NCBI GenBank assembly: GCA_036768485.1
Contig: JAVLUZ010000347.1
Span: forward strand, 248,001 to 312,000
Direction: 5' to 3'
DNA length: 64,000 bases
DNA from: Mermis nigrescens
Lineage: Eukaryota > Nematoda > Enoplea > Mermithida > Mermithidae
Part shown: positions 1 to 12,267 of the stretch, one piece after another
Numbering within the stretch: the stretch's first letter is position 1
Layout: every line of letters starts with the position of its first letter
Translations under genes and position numbers: made by a program
Notes under the pieces: generated by a model
Database searches by the model: none
Told to the model about the DNA's origin: nothing
Seen by the model: the letters and a program-made list of their open reading frames with translations, nothing else

Positions 1-1456
1 GCATGGAAATTCTGGGGATTAGTACCACACATGGGCGTAAGGGGTGAGGGGGTCTGGACCAGGCATGCACGAGGGGGGTATCAGAGGTCTAGACCCTCAT
101 GATGGCAATAGGAAATTTTCTTGGGAAAATGAGGCAAAATGAAGGCCAAAAATCGACGAAAATTGAAAATTTTCTTCAAACGGGCTTGAAATCGACCAAA
201 AACTGAGTAATAAAATAGTTTTAACGCAATTTTAGCGCTTATACCAGTTTTTGAAGTCATTTTAGCCCAAGAAACTCGATTTTCGACCCTCCCCCTTCAT
301 ACCACTGAGCCCCCTCCCAAGTCGGCCGTGCTGTGCATGTATGGTCTAGACCAGACGCGGATTTAGAGAGGGCGGGGGGCGGCCCCCTGACGTCAGAAAG
401 TATTTGAGCGCAATAGATAATAATGCGTATTTGTTGATGATTTTAGCCATGACGATTTTTCGTATTTTTGGCGCTTCGCGCTGGGTATTAATCATTAGTG
501 ACAGTTACTGATTTTCTTGGCGCCCTAAAAACTGTATTTTTACGTCAAAAGAGTAGTTTATGTACAGAACAAATATTTTTTGACTTCTTACACTGTCTTC
601 TCGAGTATTTTTCAGTACTTTGTGCCGATTTTGCACTAATTTTGTACCTTTTTCGTACATGAAATCTCGAAAATTTCTAGCTTTTTCGGATCACAAATTA
701 TGCTATCGATCAAAAGACGACGAAAAACCGCAGTTTAAGCATAACCATAGACCCCCAGAATTGAATTAGCCGGCGCTACTTTTCAGGCTCGTAGCTAGCC
801 CTCCTATTTTGGGGGGACCAACACCAATTCTGGAGGGGTCTAAGCCAGAAATAGCACAAAATAACGTGTGAAAAAACCTATTTTTTCCGTTTTTTCTGAA
901 TTTTGGGGGATCCGAGACCCCCCATTCCCCCACAGCTACGTGCCTGCTACTTTTAACGATTTGGTCCCATAGAACCACCCAAATTTTTGTTGCTGCCCAT
1001 GTATGATCAGCAAAAGCATGAAAAATTTCAAAACATGTCAAACATTGGAATAAATTGGACAAATATAGTTAGGAAATGAGTGTATGGCACAAAGCGACTA
1101 GAATTTGACATTTTACGGCCAGAAGTTGACTAAAAACGCTTAAAATGCATATTTTCTACGATTTTTTTCGAAAAATCGACAAATATGGTGGTAGCAGTCA
1201 GACACGCATGTGAGGAAGTTTAGGGTCTTTGTAGATCACTAGAATGAATAGATGGATGCAAAACAGAATATTTAAATTAAAATTAAATAATCTAATTTAA
1301 ACTTAATTTAAAATTTAATAAATTTATGTTTCAGATTTCAGCTAATTTAATTTAAATTTAAATTTAATCTAAATTCCTACAGAAAACAAAAACTTTAAAT
1401 AACAAAGAAAAAATGGTCTACTTTACAAAAAATATCGTCCTTTACATTGTATGTAC
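1..1456. other. Non-genic: decayed repeat fragments
   Basis: I see no gene here. 55-350 resembles 9640-9925 (ATGCAC start, GTCGGCCGTGCTGTGCATG end). 354-740 resembles 12005-12260 in inverse orientation and begins with a GCGGATTTAGAG end typical of hAT MITEs. A GGCGC-TTC-GCGC hairpin lies near 470. 1260-1370 is a very AT-rich run of TTTAAATTTAA-like sequence. The minus strand from 1456 downward is the intron that follows the exon at 1457-1704; no further exon of that gene was recognised before the edge. Confidence 0.6.
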
Positions 1457-1704
1457 CTGACGCAATTTATTTTCGGCTTCAAAGTGCCGAAAACTTGGCA
1501 TAATAAAGGTTTCAAGATTTGGTAGGCAGGCAACGCTTTGAGACGGTCGTGTTCTACTTGGCACAAAGGTTCGTAATCGCAAGGATTATCGTCATTTACG
1601 GTCAGATTACTGTAGCTAGTTTTCAGGGCATCAATTAGGGTTCGATTAATGAGGGGCAAGCTACAGTAAGACTGAGTTTGCGGGCAAAACTCGCTTTTGT
1701 ACGA
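1457..1704 (-). CDS. Internal coding exon of an unidentified Cys-rich protein
   Basis: I do not recognise the protein. The minus strand has an acceptor (TCTGATTCAG, AG at 1705-1706), an open 248-bp exon starting in phase 0 with TCG-TAC, and a donor CAG|GTACAT at 1455-1456. The 82 codons are rich in Cys (FCPQ, SYCS, NPCDYEPLCQVEH, LLCQVF, NCVR) and contain possible N-glycosylation sites (NRT, NLT), which suggests an extracellular segment with disulfides. The exon at 2770-2904 upstream on the same strand ends in phase 0, so the two join in frame. The composition is far less AT-rich than the flanks. The gene continues past the left edge or through exons I could not find. The function is unknown. 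Confidence 0.55.
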
Positions 1705-1779
1705 CTGAATCAGAAACTTTTCCGTCCGTCTAAAAAATTTCGATTAAAAATATACTAAAAAGAATATAAGCATATATGA

Positions 1780-2190
1780 TCTTGAGGGAGCTTTGGGGGG
1801 ATGGGAGTTTCCCCAGAAAAATTTTCATTCCCACAAAAATTTTTCATCCCCCGGAATTGGCGATTTTTTGGAACTTCCCAAAAATTTTCTAAAAACTTGT
1901 AGAAAAGATGCTTTTTAAGCGTTTTTAGCTAACTATTTGCTCAAAAGTGCCAAATTTTCGGCACCTCACGCCAATTTACTCATGTTTTGACTATATTTTG
2001 TTCAATTTGTCCCAACTTTTTAATTTTCTTCGAAATTTCTTTATGTTTTTATGCTCTAAAAAGATAGAGCATCGTCATAAACGCTAAAAACGATGTTTTT
2101 GACGCGCACCTACCATTTTTGGACCTAAAAAAGGTACTTTTTAATTTCAACTACCCTCCCCCTCCAGAGTTCCGATGCTGTGCATGTATG
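1780..2190. mobile_element. MITE family H copy (about 400 bp)
   Basis: This copy shares a diagnostic body with 37735-38150, 41455-41870 (inverse), 42540-42990 (inverse), 43900-44235 and 57160-57430. Shared features are a GAAAAGATGCTTTTTAAGCG segment, 'AGATAGAGCATCGTCA', and ends reading CATGTATG/CATACATG. It is non-coding and lies in the intron between the two Cys-rich exons. Confidence 0.6.
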
Positions 2191-2769
2191 AATATGAGCC
2201 TAATTTAATTTTTTAATCAAATAATAAAAATACAAGTATACACAAACATCGAAACGTTTGTTTCAGATTTATTTTGATATACTGAGGACAGTGTAGAAGG
2301 AAAATAAAATTTGGCTAAACTATATCAATTCCTAAAGACCGGAATTTAATTAATCCTAAATAAATTTATTCCAATTTTGAAATTAACTAAATACCTTAAC
2401 GAAACTTGAGTACCACTTTTACAAGACGAACGATGTTTGCACATCGGACATAAGAATAATGAACTTAAATCAAGGCAAACAGAGTAAAATGGCAAGAAAA
2501 AAAGAATTTCCGATTTTTTTCAATTACGTTGATATTGTAGCTATTGTTTTTGTATTCAGTAACACACGTGCATAATTTATTAATTAATAGAAAAAGTATA
2601 TAAAAGTGATTAGCAACGTATTTTACTCTAAAAGTTTCTACTTCAATAAATTCATTCCAAAATAAATTAACATAAGTCAAATTTAATGGTCAAACAAGTG
2701 ACTTCAAAATAAACCCAATTTCAATCAATTAAATATTACAAATTATTAATTATTTTATGATTAAATTAC

Positions 2770-2904
2770 TGACGGGCAGCATTTCAATCTGCGACCGCAA
2801 TATCCACACGGCTGGCTGGGAATAAGTCTGTACAACGGATGAGCGAGGTAATCCTTAGTTCCTAATTTTGTTTTCGCCGCTGTCATCATATTATTTGGTG
2901 GAAC
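2770..2904 (-). CDS. Coding exon of the same unidentified Cys-rich protein
   Basis: The acceptor is TTTCCGTAG (AG at 2905-2906), followed by exactly 45 codons in phase 0 (VPPNNMM...KCCPS) and a donor TCA|GTAATT at 2768-2769. Visible features are a basic stretch and a CGYCGRRLKCC cluster of four Cys. If the donor is not used, the frame stops at once after SVI, so this could also be a terminal exon. I prefer the splice because the next exon (1457-1704) begins in the same phase and is also Cys-rich. Upstream exons were not recognised; the sequence above 3088 is repetitive. No family assignment. Confidence 0.5.
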
Positions 2905-2990
2905 CTACGGAAATTTGGCAAAACTGTTAATAGAATTATAAAATAAAATTTTAAAATATTTACAATAAAAAACAAACAAAAGAACCAATT

Positions 2991-3024
2991 TATCATAGGT
3001 AGCGCGATAGCGCTACCTATGATA
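2991..3024. repeat. Perfect 15-bp inverted repeat with 4-nt loop
   Basis: TATCATAGGTAGCGC, then GATA, then its exact reverse complement. Stem 15 bp with no mismatch, 64 bp before the repeat R1. It could be a transposon terminal hairpin or a foldback remnant. Confidence 0.85.
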
Positions 3025-3087
3025 TACTTGGCCATCCTTTTTTCTTCTATGTTTATCACAGCGGATGCGAAATTTGTGTCCCCCATC

Positions 3088-5555
3088 ACAGCTATAACGG
3101 CACACATCTGGGAGGTGCGGTTTTTTTAAAGGTAGATAATCAAAAACTTAAATACCCCCTTTTGCTTTTGTTTGCTCTCAATACCGAGCTAGTCATGAGT
3201 GTGTAAAGTTTACACCAAAAATTCAAATGATCGGCGGAGGGCCATTTTTTTAAATGTTTGCCTGATTAGTAGCTTACGAATCTGGTCTTAAAATTTCTTT
3301 ACACTCATTAGTTGTTGCACAGGAGTGTAAATTAGACGGTTTTTTACTGTTTTCATGTGCAAGAGCATATCTAACTCATTTTTCCATCCTATGCAGTCTG
3401 ATTGGTTTCAAAAGGTAGACGGTTATAAAATCTAGGGGAGCCTTTTTTATATTTTCAAAGTAATATTTTCAAATTTAGAGGCGGTCTATTGTAAAAAGTC
3501 TGGGACAAAAAAATATTTTTTCTGCCATATTCTCCAATTAGCACACAGAACGTGGTAATTATCTTTAAAATGTGACTCGTCCTAAGCGCTACACGTCAAT
3601 GAATATTGCGTTATTAGGGTAGATGTAAACTTTACATTGAAAAAATTTTTTCCGCTCAGAGCGTCGTATATGATGAATTTGAAAAAAATGTTCTCCATTA
3701 GGTCAGAATAACGACTCTGACCTTTAAACTATTCTGCAGCCAGTGTTTGTTGAGGTATGAAGAGGTGAACTTTGAATTATAAATTTATTTTGTAATGCCG
3801 ATAGATAACTCCGTATTGCATATTATTTGATCAGATTTTTCTTATTTCAGAGGTTTTTGACTCGTCTTTGATAAAAATCTTTATTATCATAAATGCACTA
3901 TTCTTAAAATTCAGTAGAATGATGATTATTTTTCAATATAGTATAATCAAGCTGAAATCTTCGCTGCGTGTTGAATTGGTGCAAAAAAGAACCATAAGTT
4001 CAAGTCTTCTGAATACTAACTTTTTCATTTTTTAATTTTTTTGGCAAAACCATGCACTTCATTTGATTTATTCATCTATTTAGATTCTGCAAATGACACT
4101 TTTTTGTTTTTGAATTTCGCCTTGGTTCTCGAATGGGAGTGTAAAGAGTGCGAAAATCTGGGGGTGAAAAGACATTTTGGTCGAGTTTTCGACTTGTTTA
4201 TGTCTGCCAACAACTCCAGTTATGAGTGATAAGAAATTTTTTCTGACAGAAATATACTACGGATCAAGGGCTATCTTGTGCTTACTAGCAAACTTTTATA
4301 CAAACAATGCGCAGATAGTACCAGGGGTTTAAACTTTACACTCTAGTGAATGAGTAAAAAACAGATTTTGTCCAAGATTTCTCTACCAACTTTTTCAATA
4401 ATGAGTTGGGATGAATTGAATAAAATTGAAACAAAATTACTTCTAAGAGCTACACGTCGAAGTAAGTTGCGTTAAAAAAACGTAATATTCCGTTGTTTAT
4501 GGGAGTGTAAAGTTCGAAATATTAGGTGTAAAATGGACGAAAAAAAGGTTTTTTCGTATTTCGATTGGTAAATCATATCAAATATTTTGCGGAACATAAA
4601 TTTGGCACATACAAACGTACTACAATCAAAGGGCTACAAACTGACACGAACCGAATTTATTTACACTCAATGGGGCGTTAGGTTCAGATTTTTAAAGTTT
4701 TAATGTTGTGGACAGTGGAAAATGCCTTTTTATCCATTTTTTTGTTCGCCACTTTCTCTGTTCAAAAGTCGGGCAAGGTCGAATAGGATAAAAATAAATT
4801 ACTTTCTAAGGGGTATGCGTCACAGCGAATGGCGTTTGTTTACATCGATATTTAGCTTTTTCGGGAGGTGTAAAGTCAAACAAATGGGTAAGTTAAACGT
4901 GTTTCTGTCTTGTTTTTTATGCCAAGTTCTGGGTTATGAGTCTGGACATAATCTCAAGTCTCAAAATGAACCAGAAACCAAATTTGATACGCCAGTTTGT
5001 TTGCACTCAACAGTGGTGTAAAATGGTTTACATCTGATATTTATTTGTCCTCGGGCCATTGTGGAGACTTAATTTTTTAATAAATGTTGATCGTAATATC
5101 AGAGTAATATCAGAATTACGAATCCGACTTAAATTTTTATTTACACTCTATCGTTGTCTAAAGTTTACACTGTATATTAACTTTAGTTCTAGAGCCTGGC
5201 GGAAGCTTAATTTTTTCAAAATGTTTTACGTGAAATTAGAATTGGGAATCTGACTATTAGTTTTCCCTACACCTAGTAGTTGTGTAAAGTTTGCACAATT
5301 CATTTGTTGTTAATATGTAATTTATATAACAAATTTATTTTACTTCCAAATCTGAGCGTTAGTGTTCCTTACACTTGATATTTGCGTAAAGTTCATGCTG
5401 AAAAACTTTGATCTGTTGTGTTATTCAAAAAGGATAATGCTGGTGTTGAGCACAATGTTGTTTTCCGCGTTCTTGGACTGCTGTCATTATTGTGGCATGT
5501 TACAGTATGTGTTTACTGACTGATGAACTCAAATCATGCTAATTAAAAAAGGGGT
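3088..5555 (+). repeat. Compound repeat R1, copy 1 (degenerate tandem units)
   Basis: Non-coding. GTGTAAAGTTTACAC-like palindromes recur about a dozen times (for example near 3202, 3617, 4333, 4503, 4865, 5024, 5148, 5282). The segment 4990-5290 reads as two diverged units of roughly 130 bp, so R1 looks like an old satellite array captured in a dispersed repeat. A second copy lies in inverse orientation at 13095-14867 plus 19587-20012. Both copies start with an AGCTATAACGG...ACACATCTGG end and abut a long-TIR element at the other end. Confidence 0.65.
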
Positions 5556-5557
5556 AC

Positions 5558-6357
5558 TAGCAAAGAAAAATGATCCAATGAAAGCAAAAAAGATAAATAT
5601 ACTTGGGATTGTGGAGTATTAAGGATGTAAAAGGAGGGGACTAGGAAAAAGCTACCTAAAGTCGCAAAATCTGCTAGAAATCACACTTTCTCTAAGCAAC
5701 GCAAAAAATCGAAGTATATTCTGCGGCCAACAGATTAAAATAAATATTTAACCATAAAAATGATTGAAAGAGCAGCACGTTAGCTTATGCAGTAGCTATG
5801 AGAAATGATATTGAGTAAACTAACAGTCTTTCTAAGCCAATTGAATGCAATAGCAAATATTGATCCATCCAAGACACTCGAAGAAATTGTTGGTTTAAAA
5901 CAGTAGGAAACGCGTAAGTTGACTTGAAACAGACTAAATGTAGATACACTAGCATGCCCGTAACGATTTTGTGCACTAATCAATCGGCCCCTGCTTTGCT
6001 TGCTATAATGCTCATAACAAAATAAAACAATTTTAAATACAATACCACTTAGTTTTCTATCAATCAGGATACGAAGCTAGTCAGCGTTGCTACTCGCCAG
6101 CAACTCAAAAAAGTTAACATTATAGATTTCGTTCATACACTCTTATCTGAAACTTTGAAAATTATTTAAAAAGACACTCTTTTAGAGGCCACAGAATATA
6201 CTTCGATTTTTTGCGTCGCTTAGAGAAAGTGTGATTTTTCTTCAGATTTTGCGACTTTGGGTTGCTTATTCCTAGTCCCCTCCTTTTACATCCTTAATAA
6301 TCCACAATTCCAAGTATATTCATCTTTTTTGTTCCATCGGAGCATTTTTCTTTGCTA
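5558..6357. mobile_element. Long-TIR non-autonomous DNA element (family A), copy 1
   Basis: The ends TAGCAAAGAAAAATG and its complement CATTTTTCTTTGCTA open inverted repeats of roughly 180 bp (GTATATTCTGCGGCC inside the left arm, GGCCACAGAATATAC in the right). The core of about 430 bp shows no credible gene. The outer right junction is single-copy sequence; the left junction is R1, as in the second copy, so A and R1 probably moved or amplified together. No clear TSD. Confidence 0.75.
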
Positions 6358-9300
6358 GTCTTACATATCTTAATTACAATCTGGATTCTAGTCTTGAAAC
6401 CCATTCAGTCACTGCAGCTGTTCTATGATATTACAATGCCATCCTGTTTCAACCGATCATTTGAAATTAATCTAAATTTCAAAATATGAGACACTTGAAA
6501 AAAATTTTGACGTAAATTTTCTGAAATAAATTTGAAAAACGTGCAAATATGTAGACACCATAGATGCAAAGCACGGTCGATCTGGGGAGAATACTCCCGT
6601 CTGAGGGGAAAGGGGTCAAAAATTAAGCTCTTTCGGGCCGAAATGACCCAACAAATTTTCTAAATGCCATAATAGCGTTAGAACTACCGTTATCCCACAG
6701 TTTCTGACCAATTTTGAGCACTTTTGAAAATATTCTTCAATTTTTGTGTTATTTTTTAGCCTTCATTTTGCCCCTATTTTTTCCGAAAAATTCACACTTT
6801 ACCGCCACAATAAATAAAGCCGCTTGGATAGGAAGTACTTCCGAAGGATTTTGAGAAGTATAAAATATATCTTTTCTTTTCCGCAAAACTAAGCCACGAA
6901 TATTAAACAAAAGAAATTTTTTAAACAAATAAGAAATTATGCAACTATTGCTAGTATCCAAAAAAGACAAAAAATTTTTAAAAATTAAGCTAAAATTTCA
7001 TGAATTAAATTGATTTCGGATAATTTTTTCATTAATTAATTTTTGAAATCAATTATTCATAATGTTTTAAAACGCCATAGAAAATTTTTTACATAATTAA
7101 GTTCTAAAAAGTAAAGTCCAATCCCCTACTGAGGGTTTCCATTTGGAAATTTGCAAGAACCAATTAATATAAAAAAAGAAAAATGTGCGTTTACATCGAA
7201 AGTGTTTTGCCATAAAAACAATAAATTACGTGCGAATCAGATCGGATTACGGCAGAATTAAAAGAATACGTCGATTAGTTCTAATCATTTTTAATACTTA
7301 GAATACAGATACTGCGTCTGTTCATACATGTATATACAGCATATGAGAATTGTGAGGGTCAGTCCCTAGAAATTTTTAAAAATTGCCTTTTTGGCTCAAA
7401 GAGCTGTGGGTGCATGTCAAAAACAATGTTTTTCGACGTTTCCGGTAACATACCTCAAAGTGTCCGCGTATTGAAGTGTCCGGCCGGGCAATACACAACA
7501 ATGTGGTATAGATCAGATGCTCGGAATTTGATACTCATTCATTAGACAGGTCAAAAATCATTCTGGGCAGTTTCGTGCTCTCAAGGTAGGTAGGCACCTA
7601 CGCAGAAAACCTAAATTAGGACAGCATTTCATTTCAGGCACTTACTCTTTTGTCCCTCCATAATTGTATTTTACTTTGAAACTGATAACTTTTCTTTGTG
7701 ACATATTGTTTTGCATTTCTCTGACTGACGCTTAAACGCATTTATTTTTTTTGTTGCTTCAAAATGAAAGAAGACTAAGCGGCCTATTTAGCATAATCTA
7801 GATATAATTATTTCAGAAATGTTGCATGTGCACGAGTACGTACCAGTCGTGTTCTTGAAGGGGTTGTACCCCACATGGGCGTGAGTGGTCTGGGGGTATA
7901 CACTGTTCAGAAGTTGAAAAACCCTTCACAGATTACTGTAGACCCCTAGAATTCTGTTTTTAGTGTCATTTTTGGCAATTTTTAGCGATTACACCCCCAT
8001 AAAATTTTCTTGCTGCCCATCTATATTCGTACACCCGCGGAATAGCTGCTGACACCTAGAATTGCTGATTTTTAAAAAAAAATCGTTAAAAGTATACTGT
8101 TTAACGCGTATTTAGCCAATTTTGGACCGATTAACGTCGAAAAATCAGCTATTTGCGCCATTTTTATATTTTTCTGGTTATATTTCGTTAATTTACTGAA
8201 ATTAATCTAACTTTATTTCTAAATACCTAAGGGTTTTATGTTCTGACGAGCATTTGTCAAAGACGTAAAAAACAGCGTTTTAGGCAAGTGCTCATCGTTT
8301 TTAGCCGAAAAAGCACTTATAAAATTTATACAGCTGACCCCAATATTTTCTACAAACTTCACATTTTTATTTATTTAGTACGGGAGTTGACGACTCTTTC
8401 TGTTTCGTTCGCTTTTTATCAGTCTTATTTATTAAGGAAGAAAGTTGGACACTTAGCGTGATGGTACCTCAATATGTCCGAGCAGACACTTTGATGTAAA
8501 CCCGGACATTTTAAGGTAAACCCGAACACTTAGAGGTACTGGACACTTTGAGGTGTGACACCAGTAGCAAACAGCAGCCTGGGGGAATCTGGACCGGATT
8601 GGCTGGACTCTCCGAGAACTCGGCGGGCCTTCCTCAAAAAATCGATCGACCCCCAAAATTAGATTTTCAGTGCTATTTTTGGCGATTTCGCCCCATCAGA
8701 ACCCCAGAATTTGGCTGTTGACCACCAATGGTCAGCAACAATCTGGCGGAATCAGTAGACTTTCTGGGATCGAACCCCTCTGCCCCGAAAACACGTACGA
8801 TTCTATAACCATAGCTTACTTTGCACGATTTTCTACGAGCATCCTTTATAAACGAATTTATGAATTCATTCAGGTCGCCATGCGGCCAAAAGCAATTTGT
8901 CCATTCTGTATATTGGTCGGGAGTACATTTCGAAGTGAACAAACGAGAATAAAATGATGACGTATCCGCAGATAGACAGCCAGCTTAAATACAGAAAAAC
9001 GAGCAAATTAGTTTTATGCTGAATTTAAAGCATTAAATTAATCCTCGTGTATTGAAAAAATTTAATAAATTAATCTTAGGTCGAAAAGGTTTGGATTAAA
9101 TTTTGATTGCAAGAGAATATTGATTCATTCCTCTTGACGACCAAACTATTTTGTCCTTCTGCGTTTTCGATTAAGTTTAATTCAGGCATAACGGTTAAGG
9201 GTATTACTCAGCTCTGAGCTTTGAAAACTGATAGCTGTATAACCATTTTGGCTGAGAACACATAGCCATATAGTCTTTTTTGGACTCAGAAAATCAGCTA

Positions 9301-10750
9301 CGTAGCCTTTTTGGATTCAGAAACATAAATACGTGTGAGTTCTAAAATGCTATTTTTTGAGATTCATGATGACATATAGCTATTTTCTCGAATTCAAAGA
9401 TATATTAATAGCAATTTTTACTCCAAAAAAGGCTATAAAGCCATGTTGTAAACATATTAATAGCAATTTTTCCTACCAAAAAGCTACAAAGTCATATTTT
9501 AGCGTCCAAACAGGCTATAAATTAGCCACAAATGCTCGAAAGACGATGGTTTTAAAGCGATACGATCATTTTTTGCTGTAGAACCGGTTTTCCCAAAGCG
9601 CTTAGCTACGTTTTACCTTGCGCACCTATAGTGTAAATGCGTCCAGACATGCACATGGGGGCATTGGGGGATTGGGGATTAGACCCCGGAATAAAAAAAT
9701 GGGGAATTTTCTAATGAAGCAAAATGAAGGTAAAAAATGGATGAAAATTGAAAATTTTCTTCATATGTGCTTCAAATTGACTAGAGACTGTGTAATAAGG
9801 TAGTTTTAACGCAATGTCAGCACTTATAGCACTTTTTAAGTTGATTTTGGCCCGAACAAGCTCAATTTTCAACCCCTTCCCCAGACCAACTGACCCACCA
9901 AATCGGCCACGCTGTGCATCTACGATTGCGTTGCGTCCAATGCGAAGAACATAATTAAAATCTAAGAGCACGGAAGTTAAATTCAGAAAATAGATTCAAG
10001 ACCAAACAAGCCTTTCAAAATGAGTTTGATCCCGAAAATCAATTCAAAACGTTTCCGTGATATTTTATCATTCCTCTATTCAATATTTCGATCATGATAA
10101 GCAAACTTGATGAGAGAGAAATCGAAAAAATTTGCCAAACCTAGCATTGAAGTCTTCAAGTCATTTTTACTTCTGCGATTTACTGATCTCAGAATCACGC
10201 GATAAAATTAAGTATTGAACTTTTTAAAAACTAATTTTTTTGCAACGCACTTGTGTAATCTTCAAATTCTATTCAAAGCAGCAAAAAATTTAGAAAAGCG
10301 TGCTAGAAAATGAAATAGAATTGATTGAAATTCATTTATATAAAGGCCGCTTCAGATTTTAAAATACAACGATTACCTATTATGCAAAGCAAGAAAGGAA
10401 CCAAGCAACGATTCATTTAAAGAGAGCGAATCAACGAAAATCGTATAGAACGAAAAATGAAATGGGGCAATAATTTTTTAAATATCCGTTGAAAACGTTA
10501 ACTGTACATACACCAAAATACGAGCGTAATACGGACGCAAGACTAGACATTGAAAAATGACTATACCAAATTGATTAACTGATAAGCTTCCAATTGCAAT
10601 CTTATCAAAGGTTTGAAAACATGCTACGCAAGGCTTACTTTCGCAAATATGCATGTGAAAGCATGCTTGCGTAAAAGTGAAATTTGTATTCAAGACTCGT
10701 GATTAAGACATTTAATACAAGCGGTGATAAAATTGATTGATTAGTGATGG

Positions 10751-10841
<91 letters not shown>

Positions 10842-11149
10842 GCCGAGGACCCCCACCAAAATTTTATACGGATGGGGGGAGACTCCTCACCTATGGCTGT
10901 CAAAAACATTTGACGATATGTATACGTAATCATACATGCACACTGGGGGAGTATCCCCCTACACTTGAGAGGACTACCTCCATCAGGCCATTTGCGGACC
11001 AAAACTTATTGTTGGAATTATGAAAGAGCGCCAAACGAAGCCCAGCAGTATAATCTGAAGTATTTTTCGAATAGTACTCTGTCATTCATTCATTCAGACA
11101 CTTCTTGTCCATTGTTCTGTCCATATTTGATAGTCCAAGTCATTCCGTC
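6358..11149. other. Non-genic: mixed decayed repeats
   Basis: I see no gene. Recognisable pieces: a MITE-like block near 6550-6750; another near 7860-8010 ending in a CCCAT-rich terminus; degenerate GGACACTTT-AGGT repeats at 8447-8565; a block at 8640-8960; a family with 'CTATATAGC...TTTTTGG' phrases at 9190-9560 (shared with 54650-54800 and 56760-56960); a CATGCACATGGGGGC element at 9645-9925; and the (AC)n tract at 10753. Short open frames here coincide with these repeats. Confidence 0.6.
10753..10839. repeat. (AC)n microsatellite, 87 bp
   Basis: Uninterrupted AC dinucleotides except for one AT near 10785. The overlapping His/Thr and Cys/Val open frames are artefacts of the repeat. Confidence 0.98.
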
Positions 11150-11157
11150 ATTCTTAT

Positions 11158-11605
11158 CAGTGTTTTTTTTTGTACAAGGTCCGTTTGTACATGTACAAAG
11201 ATGGTCCCTCAAAGCCTTTGTACATTTCGTACACACAAATTTTGAGTACTATAATATGGTACAATAGCGATTTTAGTGTGGCAAAAACAGAGTTGTTCGA
11301 CCTTTGGTTACGTATTTTAGCAATTTCTAGGTTTCTGAGGGCAAAAATCAGTAATAATCGTCTCAAAACGGCGCGAAGCGCCAAAAAATTTAGCATTTTT
11401 TCTTTCAAAATGCAATTTCTGAAATTATAAAGATATATAGAACACACAATTGCTCATTTCGGCGCGGAGCGCCGAGAATTTTTGCGAATTTCGAACCTTT
11501 ATTGCAGTTTTTGTCTTCCAAAAAATCTTTGTACATGTACAAAGACGGTCCCCAAAAGTCTTTGTACATCGCAAAAAATCTTTGCCGAATACAAAAAAAA
11601 CCGTG
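11158..11605. mobile_element. hAT-type MITE, family C (448 bp) with perfect TSD
   Basis: The element begins CAGTGTTTTTTTTTGTAC, ends TACAAAAAAAACCGTG, and is flanked by the perfect 8-bp duplication ATTCTTAT (11150-11157 and 11606-11613). Inside are TTTGTACATGTACAAAG palindromes near both ends and two GC hairpins (GGCGC-GAA-GCGCC near 11372, GGCGC-GGA-GCGCC near 11461). No transposase, so it depends on an autonomous hAT elsewhere. Other copies: 13768-14208, 50797-51210, 54807-55250, 56170-56545, 62189-62580, and fragments near 38920, 45005, 49110, 49770, 51660 and 56640. Confidence 0.9.
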
Positions 11606-11613
11606 ATTCTTAT

Positions 11614-12267
11614 TATTATTTGTTTCATGCAAACTTAATCACGGGTATTCAAGAAGAGCAAAATACAACTAGCGCTGCTATCGTTAGTGAAAAAAGATTT
11701 CGTTAACGATCTTCATCCAGAAAAAATTACGTTTCGTTAAGGAAAACCACGACTCAAAAAATATCGTCAACGATATTAATATCATTTTTTAAATAATCAT
11801 CAGCATTTTTTCTTTTCATGCTCTTATCATTGTTCTTATTCTCTGTTTCAAAATTTATCATTGTTTACAATAAGGTGATGCGAAAGCATCAACAATTCAA
11901 CCACTCAGCGTAAAGCGAAAGTAGAGACGGCTTTCTTACCCACCCGTCACATTGTGAACAATTAACAAATATTTTGAACAAGGCGGTCCTTTTCTGCTGT
12001 GCAATAGCGGATCCAGGATTTTCTGACCGAAGGGGTGGAACCCCAAATTTTCCGAAGGTTGTCAAAAATTGACCTCCTTCATTATGCTTAACGCATCAAT
12101 TTTTTCGTCTTGCGGTGGACAGTATTATTTGTGAACCAAACTAGTTAGAAAATTTTGAAAGTTATCTACGAAAACGCGCGAATTAGTGCGAAAATCGGCA
12201 CAAAGCACCGAAAATATACTCGAGAAATCATTGTAAGAATTAAAAAATCCTTGTTCTATATGTATAT
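11614..12267. other. Non-genic stretch
   Basis: 11626-11700 has a counterpart at 52140-52200 (ATTCAAGAAGAG phrase) and related sequence near 21000. 12005-12260 is a hAT-MITE fragment starting with a GCGGATCCAGG end. No gene seen. Confidence 0.5.

Noticed and set aside
3010..3107. Possible upstream exon of the Cys-rich gene (MCAVIAVMGDTNF...) with a CCCAG acceptor
   Set aside because: The acceptor and first codons lie in the terminal sequence of repeat R1, which also occurs near 20000.
10635..11002. Long Cys/Val and His/Thr open frames
   Set aside because: They are translations of the (AC)n microsatellite.
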